Shown here in pieces: positions 1-7,500 of a stretch of DNA of 64,000 nucleotides. A program made the position numbers and the translations under genes. Position 1 is the first letter of the stretch. The number at the start of each line of letters is the position of its first letter. The DNA is from Streptomyces chromofuscus (GTDB taxonomy: Bacteria; Actinomycetota; Actinomycetes; Streptomycetales; Streptomycetaceae). The notes under the pieces were generated by a model. That model searched no databases, was not told the DNA's origin, and saw only the letters and a list, made by a program, of their open reading frames with translations. Location: assembly GCF_015160875.1 (NCBI RefSeq), contig NZ_CP063374.1:6761501-6825500 (forward strand), in the 5' to 3' direction.

Positions 1-1204
1 GTGCTCCGCTTCGTTGTTGATGGCGCGCTGGCACAAGCCCAACATCTCAGCCAGGACGTTCTGCGAGCACACGTGGCGGAGGTAGATCACGCTCAGCAGG
101 ACCCGGTCTGCGGGAGTGAGGACCGGACGCTTGTTGTCTCCGGCACCGTGGCGGCGGTGGCCGCCTCGCTTGCGGTGCAGGCGTTCCTCACGCAGGGAGC
201 CCAGCTCGGGTGCGAGCTCCGCGGCCAGGGCTGCCGTCTCCTCGCGGCTCATCCTGGTCAGGGCAGGCTCGGCCGGCAGATCGAGCACCCGTTGGCGGGC
301 TGGGTCATGGTCTGTGACCTGCGCAGGCGCGTCGTTGAGGTGGCCGTCAGGCCGGACGGTGTAGTTCCAGGAGCCGTGCGTGTCGTGGTACTCGATCGGC
401 AAGATCTTCAGCTGAGCCTTGCTGATCGAGATGCCCAGGGGGTAGCGGCGGGTGTCAAGTTGAGCTTCAACACGCAGTCCGCTGCGGGTCCGGGTCGCGG
501 CAATGGCGTTGACGACGACGTCATGGCTGGTCAACGGACGCCCTCGCCAGTTCATCGTGATGTGTTGGCCCGGAGAAGAAGCTGTGGTCATCGACCCGGA
601 TCGGGTCACCCTTCGGCCGCCACTGACGGCCGGGGTTCGGCAGCTGCCCGATCATTTTCTTCTTCTTCGTGTCCACGCTGATGACAGGATCCCCCTCGGC
701 CTGATGCCATTTGACCTGCTCATTGAGGTAGTGGAACTGGGCGTCACGATTGGGGTGTTGCTCGCCCTCCAGGGCCTTGGCCTGGGCCTGGAGGCTGAAG
801 CCGTTGTCCTCCAGTAGCCGACCCACCGTCATCGCGGAGACCGGATGGCCTTGACGCGTCAGCTCGTCGGCGAGATTCCGCAGCGACTTGGTCGTCCACC
901 GCAGCGGTGACATCGGATCGCCCCGCTCATCGGGCTCGACCAGCGCCATCAACGCAGGCAGCAGGGCCGGATCAACCTCCTCCGCACGCTTGCGTCCACC
1001 GCCCGGTCTCCGCATCCGTCCCACAGGCGGCCGAGCCTCACCCACCTCCAGCTCGAAAACACCCCTGCGGACCGTCGTCTCGCTCACCCGCGTGGCCCGC
1101 GCGACGGTCCGGACACCGCCATGCCCCAGCAGCCTCGCCTCGGCCCCCAGCAGCAGACGCCGTTGCCGTTCGTCCAGATGCGGCAGCAAGACCTCAAACC
1201 GCAC
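1..1204 (-). pseudogene. ISAzo13-family transposase remnant, internally deleted
   Basis: On the minus strand the N-terminal part starts at 1204 and has the helix-turn-helix region and the conserved stretch of ISAzo13-type transposases: SPLRWTTKSLRNLADEL, then DTKKKKMIGQ, then RVDDH. Near 565-590 the sequence jumps straight to the C-terminal block (HITMNWRGRPLTSHD, from about 564 downwards) in another frame. That block runs on through KAQLKILPIEYHDTHGSWNY to the window edge. The segment expected between RVDDH and the NWRGRPL block, roughly 70 residues with part of the catalytic core, is missing. The element is therefore dead. Its far end lies outside the window, and I cannot define terminal inverted repeats. 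The assignment rests on remembered family motifs; the deletion and frame change are read directly. Confidence 0.85.
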
Positions 1205-1314
1205 GGCGAGTTGGCCGTGTTCCCCTTCCGGAAACGCCGTACCAGGTCAACGGGACACACCGCCGGAAGCGACGGCTTGTTTCCGTACGGCTCCCCTCTG
1301 TGACGCACCGCTCG

Positions 1315-1680
1315 GCACCGCGGTCGAGCACCTGGTCCGCGTCGCCGGGACGCGCTGGGCCACCGAGGAAGCCTTCCAGGCCGCGAAGAACGAATGCGGA
1401 CTCGACCAGTACGAGGTCCGCCGCTACACCGGCTGGATGCGGCACATCACCCTGGCCATGCTGGCGCACGCCTTCCTGGCCGTCATGGCCACCGACGCCG
1501 CGGTAAAAGGGGCAGCAGAAACGGTTCCTGCCTTGCGCCCCTCACCGTGGCAGAAGTTCGGCGGCTCCTGGCAACTGGCGACTCGAGCCTCGCCGTTCAC
1601 CAGCCCTTCATCAGTGCACGGGCACTGAGATGGTCGCACTGGCGCAGACGACGCCAAGCTGTCGCCCGCCGCTGTCACGA
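1315..1680 (+). pseudogene. IS701-family transposase C-terminal fragment, frameshifted
   Basis: One frame reads VEHLVRVAGTRWATEEAFQ followed by KNECGLDQYEVRRYTGWMRH and ITLAMLAHAFLAVMA, the well-conserved C-terminal region of IS701-type (DDE) transposases common in Streptomyces. Around 1500-1540 the homology moves to a second frame, LAPLTVAEVRRLLA and SARALRWSHWRRRRQAVARRCH, which is the normal C-terminus. No N-terminal half exists upstream, because the ISAzo13 remnant abuts it. It is therefore a truncated and frameshifted fragment. Confidence 0.85.
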
Positions 1681-1907
1681 TCTGCGGCGGCTGCACACGA
1701 TCGAGGGGCGGCCCGGGAAAGAGAACACAGGCCGGAACTCAGCCCTCTACACTCACCCAGACCGCACCTGAACAGGGAAAACGTCAAAGTTCTGCTGGAG
1801 TACTAAGAGGGTGGCTACAGGTGATGACCCTCTTAAGGGCGTAGAACCCCATGTGAATGCGCAAGTCGATGGAGTCGCCCATGCTGCCTGCGGTGTATCG
1901 CAAGCCC

Positions 1908-2414
1908 TCACGGGAAAAGGGCATGGGTGAACGTAACCGTTGCGAAGGCCGCATCCCCCCACGCACCAAGGTCTTCATCAGATGGCAGCCATATCTCCCA
2001 TGAGCGGCTGCCTCGGCCTCCGGGCATCGCTTGGGACTGGGGCCAGACGTTCGCATCGAGATCACTGCTTTCGCAGTCATGGCCTTCATACAGCCACACG
2101 TTGGGTCGCACAGACACCTGTTCGTCGTCACGCAGAAATGCCCGCACAGACAGAACGGCTCTGGCTTCATCGCCTGCACACACTTTGAAGGTCTTTCTCC
2201 ACGATCGGTCGTTGTGTGTGAGAGCGAATGTTTCCCGGATCGGACTTTCATTCCGGACGGAGCTACCCCCCCAGACATCAACCCCGTCACGTGCCCCGAT
2301 CTTGCCTTGGACAACGATGATGTGCTGTACAGCTGCTGAAGCGGGCTCCGTCATGCCCGCAAAGGGAATGGGAGCCAACAGGGCGGCAGTCGCTACGAAA
2401 CGTCCGAATCGCAT
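1908..2414 (-). CDS. small secreted protein of unknown function
   Basis: A 168-residue protein with a clear Sec signal peptide: basic N-terminus (MRFGRF), hydrophobic core (VATAALLAPIPFAGM) and a likely cleavage site after ASAA near residue 28. The mature part has no motif I recognise. It contains two cysteines (in VCAGDE and GHDC) that could form a disulfide, and many aromatic and acidic residues, as in small beta-rich exported proteins. The ATG at 2414 is preceded by GAGG at a plausible distance. It lies in the decayed zone between IS fragments and has lower GC than the rest of the window, so it may have been acquired horizontally. The frame is intact, so it could be expressed. Confidence 0.65.
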   Translation of the reverse strand: MRFGRFVATAALLAPIPFAGMTEPASAAVQHIIVVQGKIGARDGVDVWGGSSVRNESPIRETFALTHNDRSWRKTFKVCAGDEARAVLSVRAFLRDDEQVSVRPNVWLYEGHDCESSDLDANVWPQSQAMPGGRGSRSWEIWLPSDEDLGAWGDAAFATVTFTHALFP

Positions 2415-2769
2415 GCCGAGCCTCGTTTCAGGTTGTGACCGGTGTGATCACGGCGTCGGAGCCCACCTCGATACGTCGTTCACACAGGCTGAGCCTGCGA
2501 GGGCGCCGCCATGCACGAGGTGACTGGCGCCTAGTGCAACGCTTCATGTGCACCACCTCGCTCGTGTGCCACAAGCGGAGTCGCCAGTGGCTACACGGCA
2601 GTGCCGGTGAACAGTGGGTGGCGCCTGCACGAGATCAGGCAGACAAGTCCACCCCGGTATTGAGGCCCCGATTCGTTGCAACCCTAGGCGGCTTGCATCC
2701 TCGAAAGACCTACTTTTCATAGTGCACCCAGGGCACTTGAAGTGCCAGCCAGCACTACTCCACGGCGAA
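2415..2769. other. intergenic, no gene recognised
   Basis: This stretch is less GC-rich than the core of the window. It has no open frame with convincing codon bias or a recognisable product on either strand, and no clear hairpin or repeat. It is best read as spacer in the decayed region. Confidence 0.4.
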
Positions 2770-3585
2770 TCAGGCGTCATGAGCAGACCCAGCCACGAGT
2801 GTGGCCGCGGCCGCAAGGCGGACTGGCTCCAGGTCCCGGGCTGGTGTCAGGTCCGGATCGAAGTGCCGATCGTCCAGCAGTGCACCGATCCGCCCTTCGG
2901 CAACACGCTCGCCGAGCGTGACGAGCTGGTCGGCTGGAGGTGCGAGAGCCTGGTTTCCTTCGCTGTCCACCCGGGACTGTGCGCACCGCAGTGCCGCCAC
3001 GACGAGCGCGGCGCGCCCCTTGAGTTGCTGTCGCCTGTGAGATCGGAGGCAGATGCACGCTTGAACGGTGAAGTCGCATTACTTCGTCCTCTACGCCGGT
3101 CAACGCGCTTGCCAGGCCACGGAGCTCCCTTGGCCGCTTCTGCCAGTTTGCCTTCTTCGCGCGAGCGCATGCGGAGACTGCGTTCGTAGCCGCGCTGACG
3201 GACCGGAACCGCCTTGCCGTAGGTGTCGACTTGGAGAGGGGCAAGCCGCGGCCGGCCGCGGTTGCGAAGGCCGGCCCGAGGGGTGCGACCCAAAGGGTCA
3301 GGAAGACGGCCAGTCCGATGAACGGGACCACGGTAGAGGCGACCACTGTCTCCGAAGCCGTGTCGAAGTGTCCGCTCCGGATCGCTTCCCATCCGTCTAC
3401 GGGCGCTTCAGTGAAGGGTTTCAGTGGAGCCCAGAGATTTCCCTTTGCCCAGGTAGTCGTGATGGCGTCAACCCACAAGACCACGACGAAGATGCTCGGT
3501 ATCTCAGTGGCGGCGAGGGCGCGCGGGTGTGCGTAGTGCCTCGCGCGTAGGGCAAGGCGCAGTCGTCTGGACGCCGGCGGAAGAT
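2770..3585 (-). pseudogene. membrane protein, frameshifted
   Basis: The minus strand encodes a protein starting near RARHYAHPRALAATEIPS, with two hydrophobic segments (IFVVVLWVDAI and VVPFIGLAVFLTLWVAPLGP). A cytoplasmic, charged C-terminal half follows. At about 3010 the sensible reading moves by one base: ATATQG continues as RAALVVAALRCAQSRVDSEG and ends with PVRLAAAATLVAGSAHDA at the stop at 2770. Neither single frame gives a complete protein. No good start codon or ribosome-binding site precedes the first conserved residues, so the 5' end may also be lost. The gene resembles Streptomyces conserved membrane proteins of unknown function. A sequencing error at 3010 is the alternative to a true frameshift. 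Confidence 0.55.
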
Positions 3586-3974
3586 TCTTTGCCTCGCCGG
3601 GTGAAAATGCGAGGCGTCCGCCCTGCTGGAAGTCCGCAAGCTTCCGGCAGGGCGGTCTTCTGTGTCCGCCGTTCTCGTGAACGGCCTCAGGGCCCGCCGC
3701 GCCGCGGGCTTGCGGGCCCGCGACGCGGCGGGAGCTCACTATGTGGCTGCGCGATGCCTGGTCTGATCGCGCAGCAAGAGCCATGGAACTGCACCGGCGG
3801 AAGCGGGGCGCGGTGCGCCCTCGCCCTGTAGGAGGGCGGCGTAGGCTGCCTTCCCCGCCTCCCTCGGAGCGGGTCCCCCGCCCGGGTGCTCCTCAGCTGG
3901 GATCGACGCAGCCATGGCTTTCCAGGCCCTGTCTGCGCGCGGTGAGCTGGGCATCGAACCTCCCCGAGTAATAG
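3586..3974. other. intergenic junction zone, no gene
   Basis: Apart from the two hairpins at 3618-3655 and 3691-3730 I see no gene here. Open frames exist on both strands, but none gives a recognisable protein or a convincing start. The right boundary is where homology to the radical SAM gene stops abruptly, so this segment is probably foreign or rearranged relative to the sequence beyond 3975. Confidence 0.4.
3618..3655. terminator. strong hairpin, possible terminator
   Basis: The arms CCGCCCTGCTGGAAG (3618-3632) and CTTCCGGCAGGGCGG (3641-3655) pair with one T-G wobble around the 8-base loop TCCGCAAG, and TCTTCTGTGT follows. There is no clear gene end just upstream on the plus strand, so its role is uncertain. 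It may be left over from a lost gene. A second GC-only inverted repeat (CCCGCCGCG at 3691-3699 and CGCGGCGGG at 3722-3730) follows. Confidence 0.45.
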
Positions 3975-4193
3975 TCGCGTGCGTGCAGCCCCGGTAGGGG
4001 TTCACCGTCCACTCGAAGGGCATGCGGGAGGCCCCGGCACCCGGTTGATGATCGAGCGGGTCCGCACCTCGTGGAACGTGATGCCGGCGAACTCGGGGGT
4101 GTCGAAGATGCGGGTGATCACCGCGTCCGCGCCGAACAGCGCGGGGTCGGCCGGGCTGTCGCCGGATCCCGGGGTCAGGTTCTCCCAGCGCAT
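3975..4193 (-). pseudogene. Rv2578c-family radical SAM protein, truncated and frameshifted
   Basis: From the ATG at 4193 the minus strand reads MRWENLTPGSGDS, ADPALFGADAVITRIFDTPE and GITFHEVRTRSIINRVPG. This is the N-terminus of the Rv2578c family, which normally continues ASRMPFEWTVNPYRGCTHAC into the cysteine motif that binds the [4Fe-4S] cluster. One extra G in the G-run near 4035 moves the frame, and the other frame then reads GASRMPFEWTVNPYRGCTHA. Immediately after THA homology stops (TITRGG follows), so the second and third cluster cysteines and the whole barrel are missing. About 80 of more than 330 codons remain. The gene is non-functional and marks a rearrangement or insertion boundary. 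Confidence 0.85.
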
Positions 4194-4373
4194 GACGCCT
4201 CCTCGGTAGCACTGCCCCCACAATAGAACAGGTGTTCCCATGATCGTGTGACCGTTCACGTCCGATCGCGCGGCGAAACCCGATCGATCACATCCGGCCC
4301 CCGATTTGGGGGGCCGGTCGGCGGGGTGGTTGGCTTGCCCCAACCCCGAGAACTCAGGTGCTGGAGGAACTCC

Positions 4374-4817
4374 ATGGCGCAGGTCGAGGCCACAACGGAA
4401 CGGGTCGTCGCGGCGGACGCGGAGAAGGTGTTCGACACCCTCGCCGACTACAGCGGCACGCGCGCGAAGCTGCTGCCCGAGCACTTCAGCGAGTACGAGG
4501 TGCGCGAGGGCGGCGACGGTGAGGGCACCCTCGTCCACTGGAAGCTCCAGGCCACCAGCAAGCGCGTCCGTGACTGCCTCCTGGAGGTCAGCGAGCCGAC
4601 CGACGGCGAGCTGGTCGAGAAGGACCGCAACTCCTCCATGGTCACCACCTGGCGGGTCACCCCGGCCGGCGAGGGCAGGTCCCGCGTCGTGGTGACCACC
4701 ACCTGGTCCGGCGCCGGCGGCATCGGCGGCTTCTTCGAGAGGACCTTCGCGCCCAAGGGGCTCGGCCGGATCTACGACGTGGTCCTCGCCAGGCTCGCCG
4801 CCGAAGTGGAGAAGTGA
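4374..4817 (+). CDS. SRPBCC family protein
   Basis: A 147-residue protein of the START/Bet v1-like SRPBCC fold (polyketide cyclase/dehydrase type). Visible features are the opening strand VEATTERVVAADAEKVFDTL, alternating strands in the middle (GTLVHWKLQA, SMVTTWRVTP, SRVVVTTTWSG) and the long C-terminal helix ending AAEVEK. The family binds hydrophobic ligands in an internal cavity; the ligand here cannot be told. The ATG at 4374 is preferred over upstream in-frame starts because GGAGGA lies 6 bases before it. It stands alone and is followed by a strong hairpin. The minus-strand radical SAM remnant diverges from it. Confidence 0.85.
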   Translation: MAQVEATTERVVAADAEKVFDTLADYSGTRAKLLPEHFSEYEVREGGDGEGTLVHWKLQATSKRVRDCLLEVSEPTDGELVEKDRNSSMVTTWRVTPAGEGRSRVVVTTTWSGAGGIGGFFERTFAPKGLGRIYDVVLARLAAEVEK

Positions 4818-4821
4818 CCCA

Positions 4822-4852
4822 AGAGGCCGGTGGCCAAAGGCCGTTGGCCTCT
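4822..4852 (+). terminator. terminator after the SRPBCC gene
   Basis: The inverted repeat AGAGGCCGGTGGCC, loop AAA, GGCCGTTGGCCTCT (14 pairs including G-T wobbles) starts 4 bases after the TGA at 4817. It is followed by CACCGTTT. Confidence 0.65.
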
Positions 4853-4967
4853 CACCGTTTCGGGTGATCTCCGCGCCGGAAGGCATGATGCCGTAACTCG
4901 TCGCGCTTGTTGGTAGTTGTCGCTTTTACGCGGGAATTGTGCAGCAGCGCGACGAGGGGAGCGGCAC

Positions 4968-7355
4968 GTGGGCGGGACCACTCTGGTGAAGGACGAACCG
5001 GTCGCGGCGGCGCCCCCGCAGCTGCCGGCGCCACCGCCCGCCCAGGCCGTCGAACTCGGCCCGCGCCGCGTGCGGTTGGTCTTCTTCGCCCTGATGCTGG
5101 CCCTGCTCCTGGCCGCCCTGGAGCAGATGATCGTCGCCACCGCGCTGCCGAAGATCGTCGGCGAGCTGCACGGCCTGGACAAGATGTCCTGGGCGATCAC
5201 CGCCTACCTGCTCACCGCCACCGTCGGACTGCCGATCTACGGCAAGCTGGGCGATCTGCTCGGCCGCAAGGGCGTCTTCCAGTTCGCCATCGTCGTCTTC
5301 GTGATCGGCTCCGCCCTCGCGGGCCGCGCGCAGACCATGGACCAGCTGATCGCCTTCCGCGCGGTGCAGGGCGTCGGCGCGGGCGGCCTCATGATCGGCG
5401 TGCAGGCGATCATCGCGGACGTCGTGCCGCCGCGGCAGCGCGGCAAGTTCATGGGGCTGATCGGCGCCGCCTTCGGTCTCGCCTCCGTCGCCGGACCGCT
5501 GCTCGGCGGTTACTTCACCGACCACCTCTCCTGGCGCTGGTGCTTCTACATCAACGTGCCCTTCGGCCTGGTCACCATGGCCGTCGTCGCCGTCGCCCTC
5601 ACCCTGCCCAAGCCCACGGCCAAGCCCCGCTTCGACGTCCTCGGCGCCCTGCTGCTCACCGCGGCCTCCACCTGCCTGGTGCTGCTGACCAGTTGGGGAG
5701 GCACCGAGTACGCCTGGGGCTCCCGCGTCATCCTCGGGCTGACGGCCGGCGCCGTGACCGCCACCGTGCTCTTCCTGGTCGCCGAGCACATCGCCGCCGA
5801 ACCCCTCATCCCGCTGCGGCTGTTCCGCGACTCGGTCTTCAACATCACCTCTCTGGTGGGCCTGGTGGTGGGCGTCGCGCTGTTCGGCGCCGCCAGCTAC
5901 CTGCCGACGTTCCTGCAAATGGTGGACGGCGCCAGCGCCACCGAGTCGGGGCTGCTGATGCTGCCGATGATGGGCGGCATCGTCGGCGCGTCGATCGTCT
6001 GCGGACAGCTCATCAGCGCCACCGGCCGCTACAAGGCCCACCCGATCCTCGGCAGCGCCCTGTCCGTCCTCGGCATGTGGCTGCTCTCCCGGCTCGAGGC
6101 CGACACGCCCCGGCTGCACTACAGCGTCTGGATGGCCGTCCTCGGCACCGGGATCGGCATGGTGATGCCGGTGCTGATCCTCGCCGTGCAGAACTCCGTG
6201 CGCCCCGCCGACCTGGGCACCGCCACCAGCGCCAACAACTACTTCCGGCAGATCGGCGGCAGCGTCGGCGCCGCCGTCTTCGGCACCCTGTTCGCCGACC
6301 GGCTCACCGACGCCCTCGCCGACCGGCTGCCCGCGCGCGCGGGCGCCGCCCTGCCCGATGCCGAGTCCATCACCCCGCAAGCCGTCCACGCCCTGCCCCC
6401 GGCACTGCGCGACGGCTACATCCAGGCCTACGCCGACGCCATGCCGAGGATCTTCCTGTACCTCGTGCCCGTGCTCGTCGTCGGCCTGGTCCTCGCGTTC
6501 TTCCTCAAGGAGAAACCCCTGGTGACCCACCACACCCCCGAGACGGACATCCGGACGGTCAACGCAACGATCCCGCAGGCCCGTTCGCCGCACGCCGCCG
6601 GAATCGCCGTCTGCGGCACGGTCCAGCACCCCGACGGGACCGTCGTCCCGCGCGCGGCGCTCACCCTCATCGACGTCGCCGGACAGCAGATCGGGCGGGG
6701 CGCCAGCGGCGAGGACGGCCGCTACGCGCTGGCCACGCCGGGCTCCGGCTCCTACGTGCTGATCGCGGCGGCGGGCGGTCACCAGCCCCAGGCCGTCTCC
6801 GTGACCGTCGGCGAACGCCCCGTCGAGCTCGACGTCGTCCTCGGCGGGGCCGGACGCCTCGCGGGGGCCGTGGTCACCGCCGACGGCGCACCCGTGCGGG
6901 ACGCCACGGTCACCCTCACCAACGTGCACGGCGAGGTCGTCGCCAGCACCCGCAGCGGACGCGAGGGCGGCTACGTCATCACCGACCTGGTCGCCGGTGA
7001 GTACACCCTCGCCGCCGGCGCGCCCGCGTTCCGCCCCACCGCCCTCCCGGTCAGCGTCCAGGCCGCCCGCGAGACCCGGCAGGACGTCGAACTCGCCGGC
7101 GGCGCCGTGCTGCGCGGCACCGTCCGGGCGAGCGGCGGACGGCCCGTGGAGGACGCGCGCGTGACCCTGCTCGACGCGGCGGGCAACGTCGTCGACACGC
7201 TCACCACCGGACCCGACGGCACCTTCCGGTTCGTCGACCTGTCCTCCGGCGAGTACACGGTCATCGCGGCCGGGTATCCGCCCGTGGCCACCGTGCTCCA
7301 GGTGGCCGGCGGGGGGCGCACGGAGCGGGACCTCCAGCTGGGGCACGAGGACTGA
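4968..7355 (+). CDS. DHA2-type MFS transporter fused to carboxypeptidase-regulatory-like repeats
   Basis: A 795-residue protein. Residues ~20-515 are a 14-helix drug:H+ antiporter (DHA2/EmrB-QacA type). They have motif A (GKLGDLLGRKG), motif C-like GLASVAGPLLGG and the family phrase DHLSWRWCFYINVPFG. After helix 14 (FLYLVPVLVVGLVLAFFLKE) come three beta-sandwich units of the carboxypeptidase-regulatory-like type at about 545-620, 625-705 and 710-795. Each has the pattern G-x-V-x-(9)-A-x-(V/L)-T-L followed by DGRYAL, GGYVITDL or DGTFRFVDL and GEYT. With an even number of helices this tail should be cytoplasmic. The GTG at 4968 is chosen because GAGGGG lies 8 bases upstream; a TTG further up has no such site. 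The substrate is unknown, but drug or metabolite export is expected. A hairpin follows the stop. Confidence 0.9.
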   Translation: MGGTTLVKDEPVAAAPPQLPAPPPAQAVELGPRRVRLVFFALMLALLLAALEQMIVATALPKIVGELHGLDKMSWAITAYLLTATVGLPIYGKLGDLLGRKGVFQFAIVVFVIGSALAGRAQTMDQLIAFRAVQGVGAGGLMIGVQAIIADVVPPRQRGKFMGLIGAAFGLASVAGPLLGGYFTDHLSWRWCFYINVPFGLVTMAVVAVALTLPKPTAKPRFDVLGALLLTAASTCLVLLTSWGGTEYAWGSRVILGLTAGAVTATVLFLVAEHIAAEPLIPLRLFRDSVFNITSLVGLVVGVALFGAASYLPTFLQMVDGASATESGLLMLPMMGGIVGASIVCGQLISATGRYKAHPILGSALSVLGMWLLSRLEADTPRLHYSVWMAVLGTGIGMVMPVLILAVQNSVRPADLGTATSANNYFRQIGGSVGAAVFGTLFADRLTDALADRLPARAGAALPDAESITPQAVHALPPALRDGYIQAYADAMPRIFLYLVPVLVVGLVLAFFLKEKPLVTHHTPETDIRTVNATIPQARSPHAAGIAVCGTVQHPDGTVVPRAALTLIDVAGQQIGRGASGEDGRYALATPGSGSYVLIAAAGGHQPQAVSVTVGERPVELDVVLGGAGRLAGAVVTADGAPVRDATVTLTNVHGEVVASTRSGREGGYVITDLVAGEYTLAAGAPAFRPTALPVSVQAARETRQDVELAGGAVLRGTVRASGGRPVEDARVTLLDAAGNVVDTLTTGPDGTFRFVDLSSGEYTVIAAGYPPVATVLQVAGGGRTERDLQLGHED

Positions 7356-7360
7356 GCAGC

Positions 7361-7396
7361 CCGGGGGGCGCGCGATCGTGCGCCCGCGCGCCCCGG
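7361..7396 (+). terminator. terminator after the MFS fusion gene
   Basis: The GC-rich inverted repeat CCGGGGGGCGCGCG (7361-7374) and CGCGCGCCCCGG (7385-7396) sits 5 bases after the stop. There is no T-run, as is common in Streptomyces. Confidence 0.5.
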
Positions 7397-7500
7397 GACA
7401 TCAATTCCCGTATTGCCGCCCACCACGCACGGGCGGAGCCGTACGGTGGTGACCCGGGGGCACAGATCTTGCACAGCCGTGGGGAGAGAGGGCCTGGGCC

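Noticed and set aside
1..681. A 226-codon plus-strand frame at the window start
   Set aside because: It is antisense to the transposase remnant, whose conserved words are clear on the minus strand.
4926..7346. An 806-codon open frame on the minus strand opposite the MFS fusion gene
   Set aside because: It is a mirror frame caused by high GC. Its translation is low-complexity Gly/Asp/Arg/His with no domain, while the plus strand has a complete transporter.
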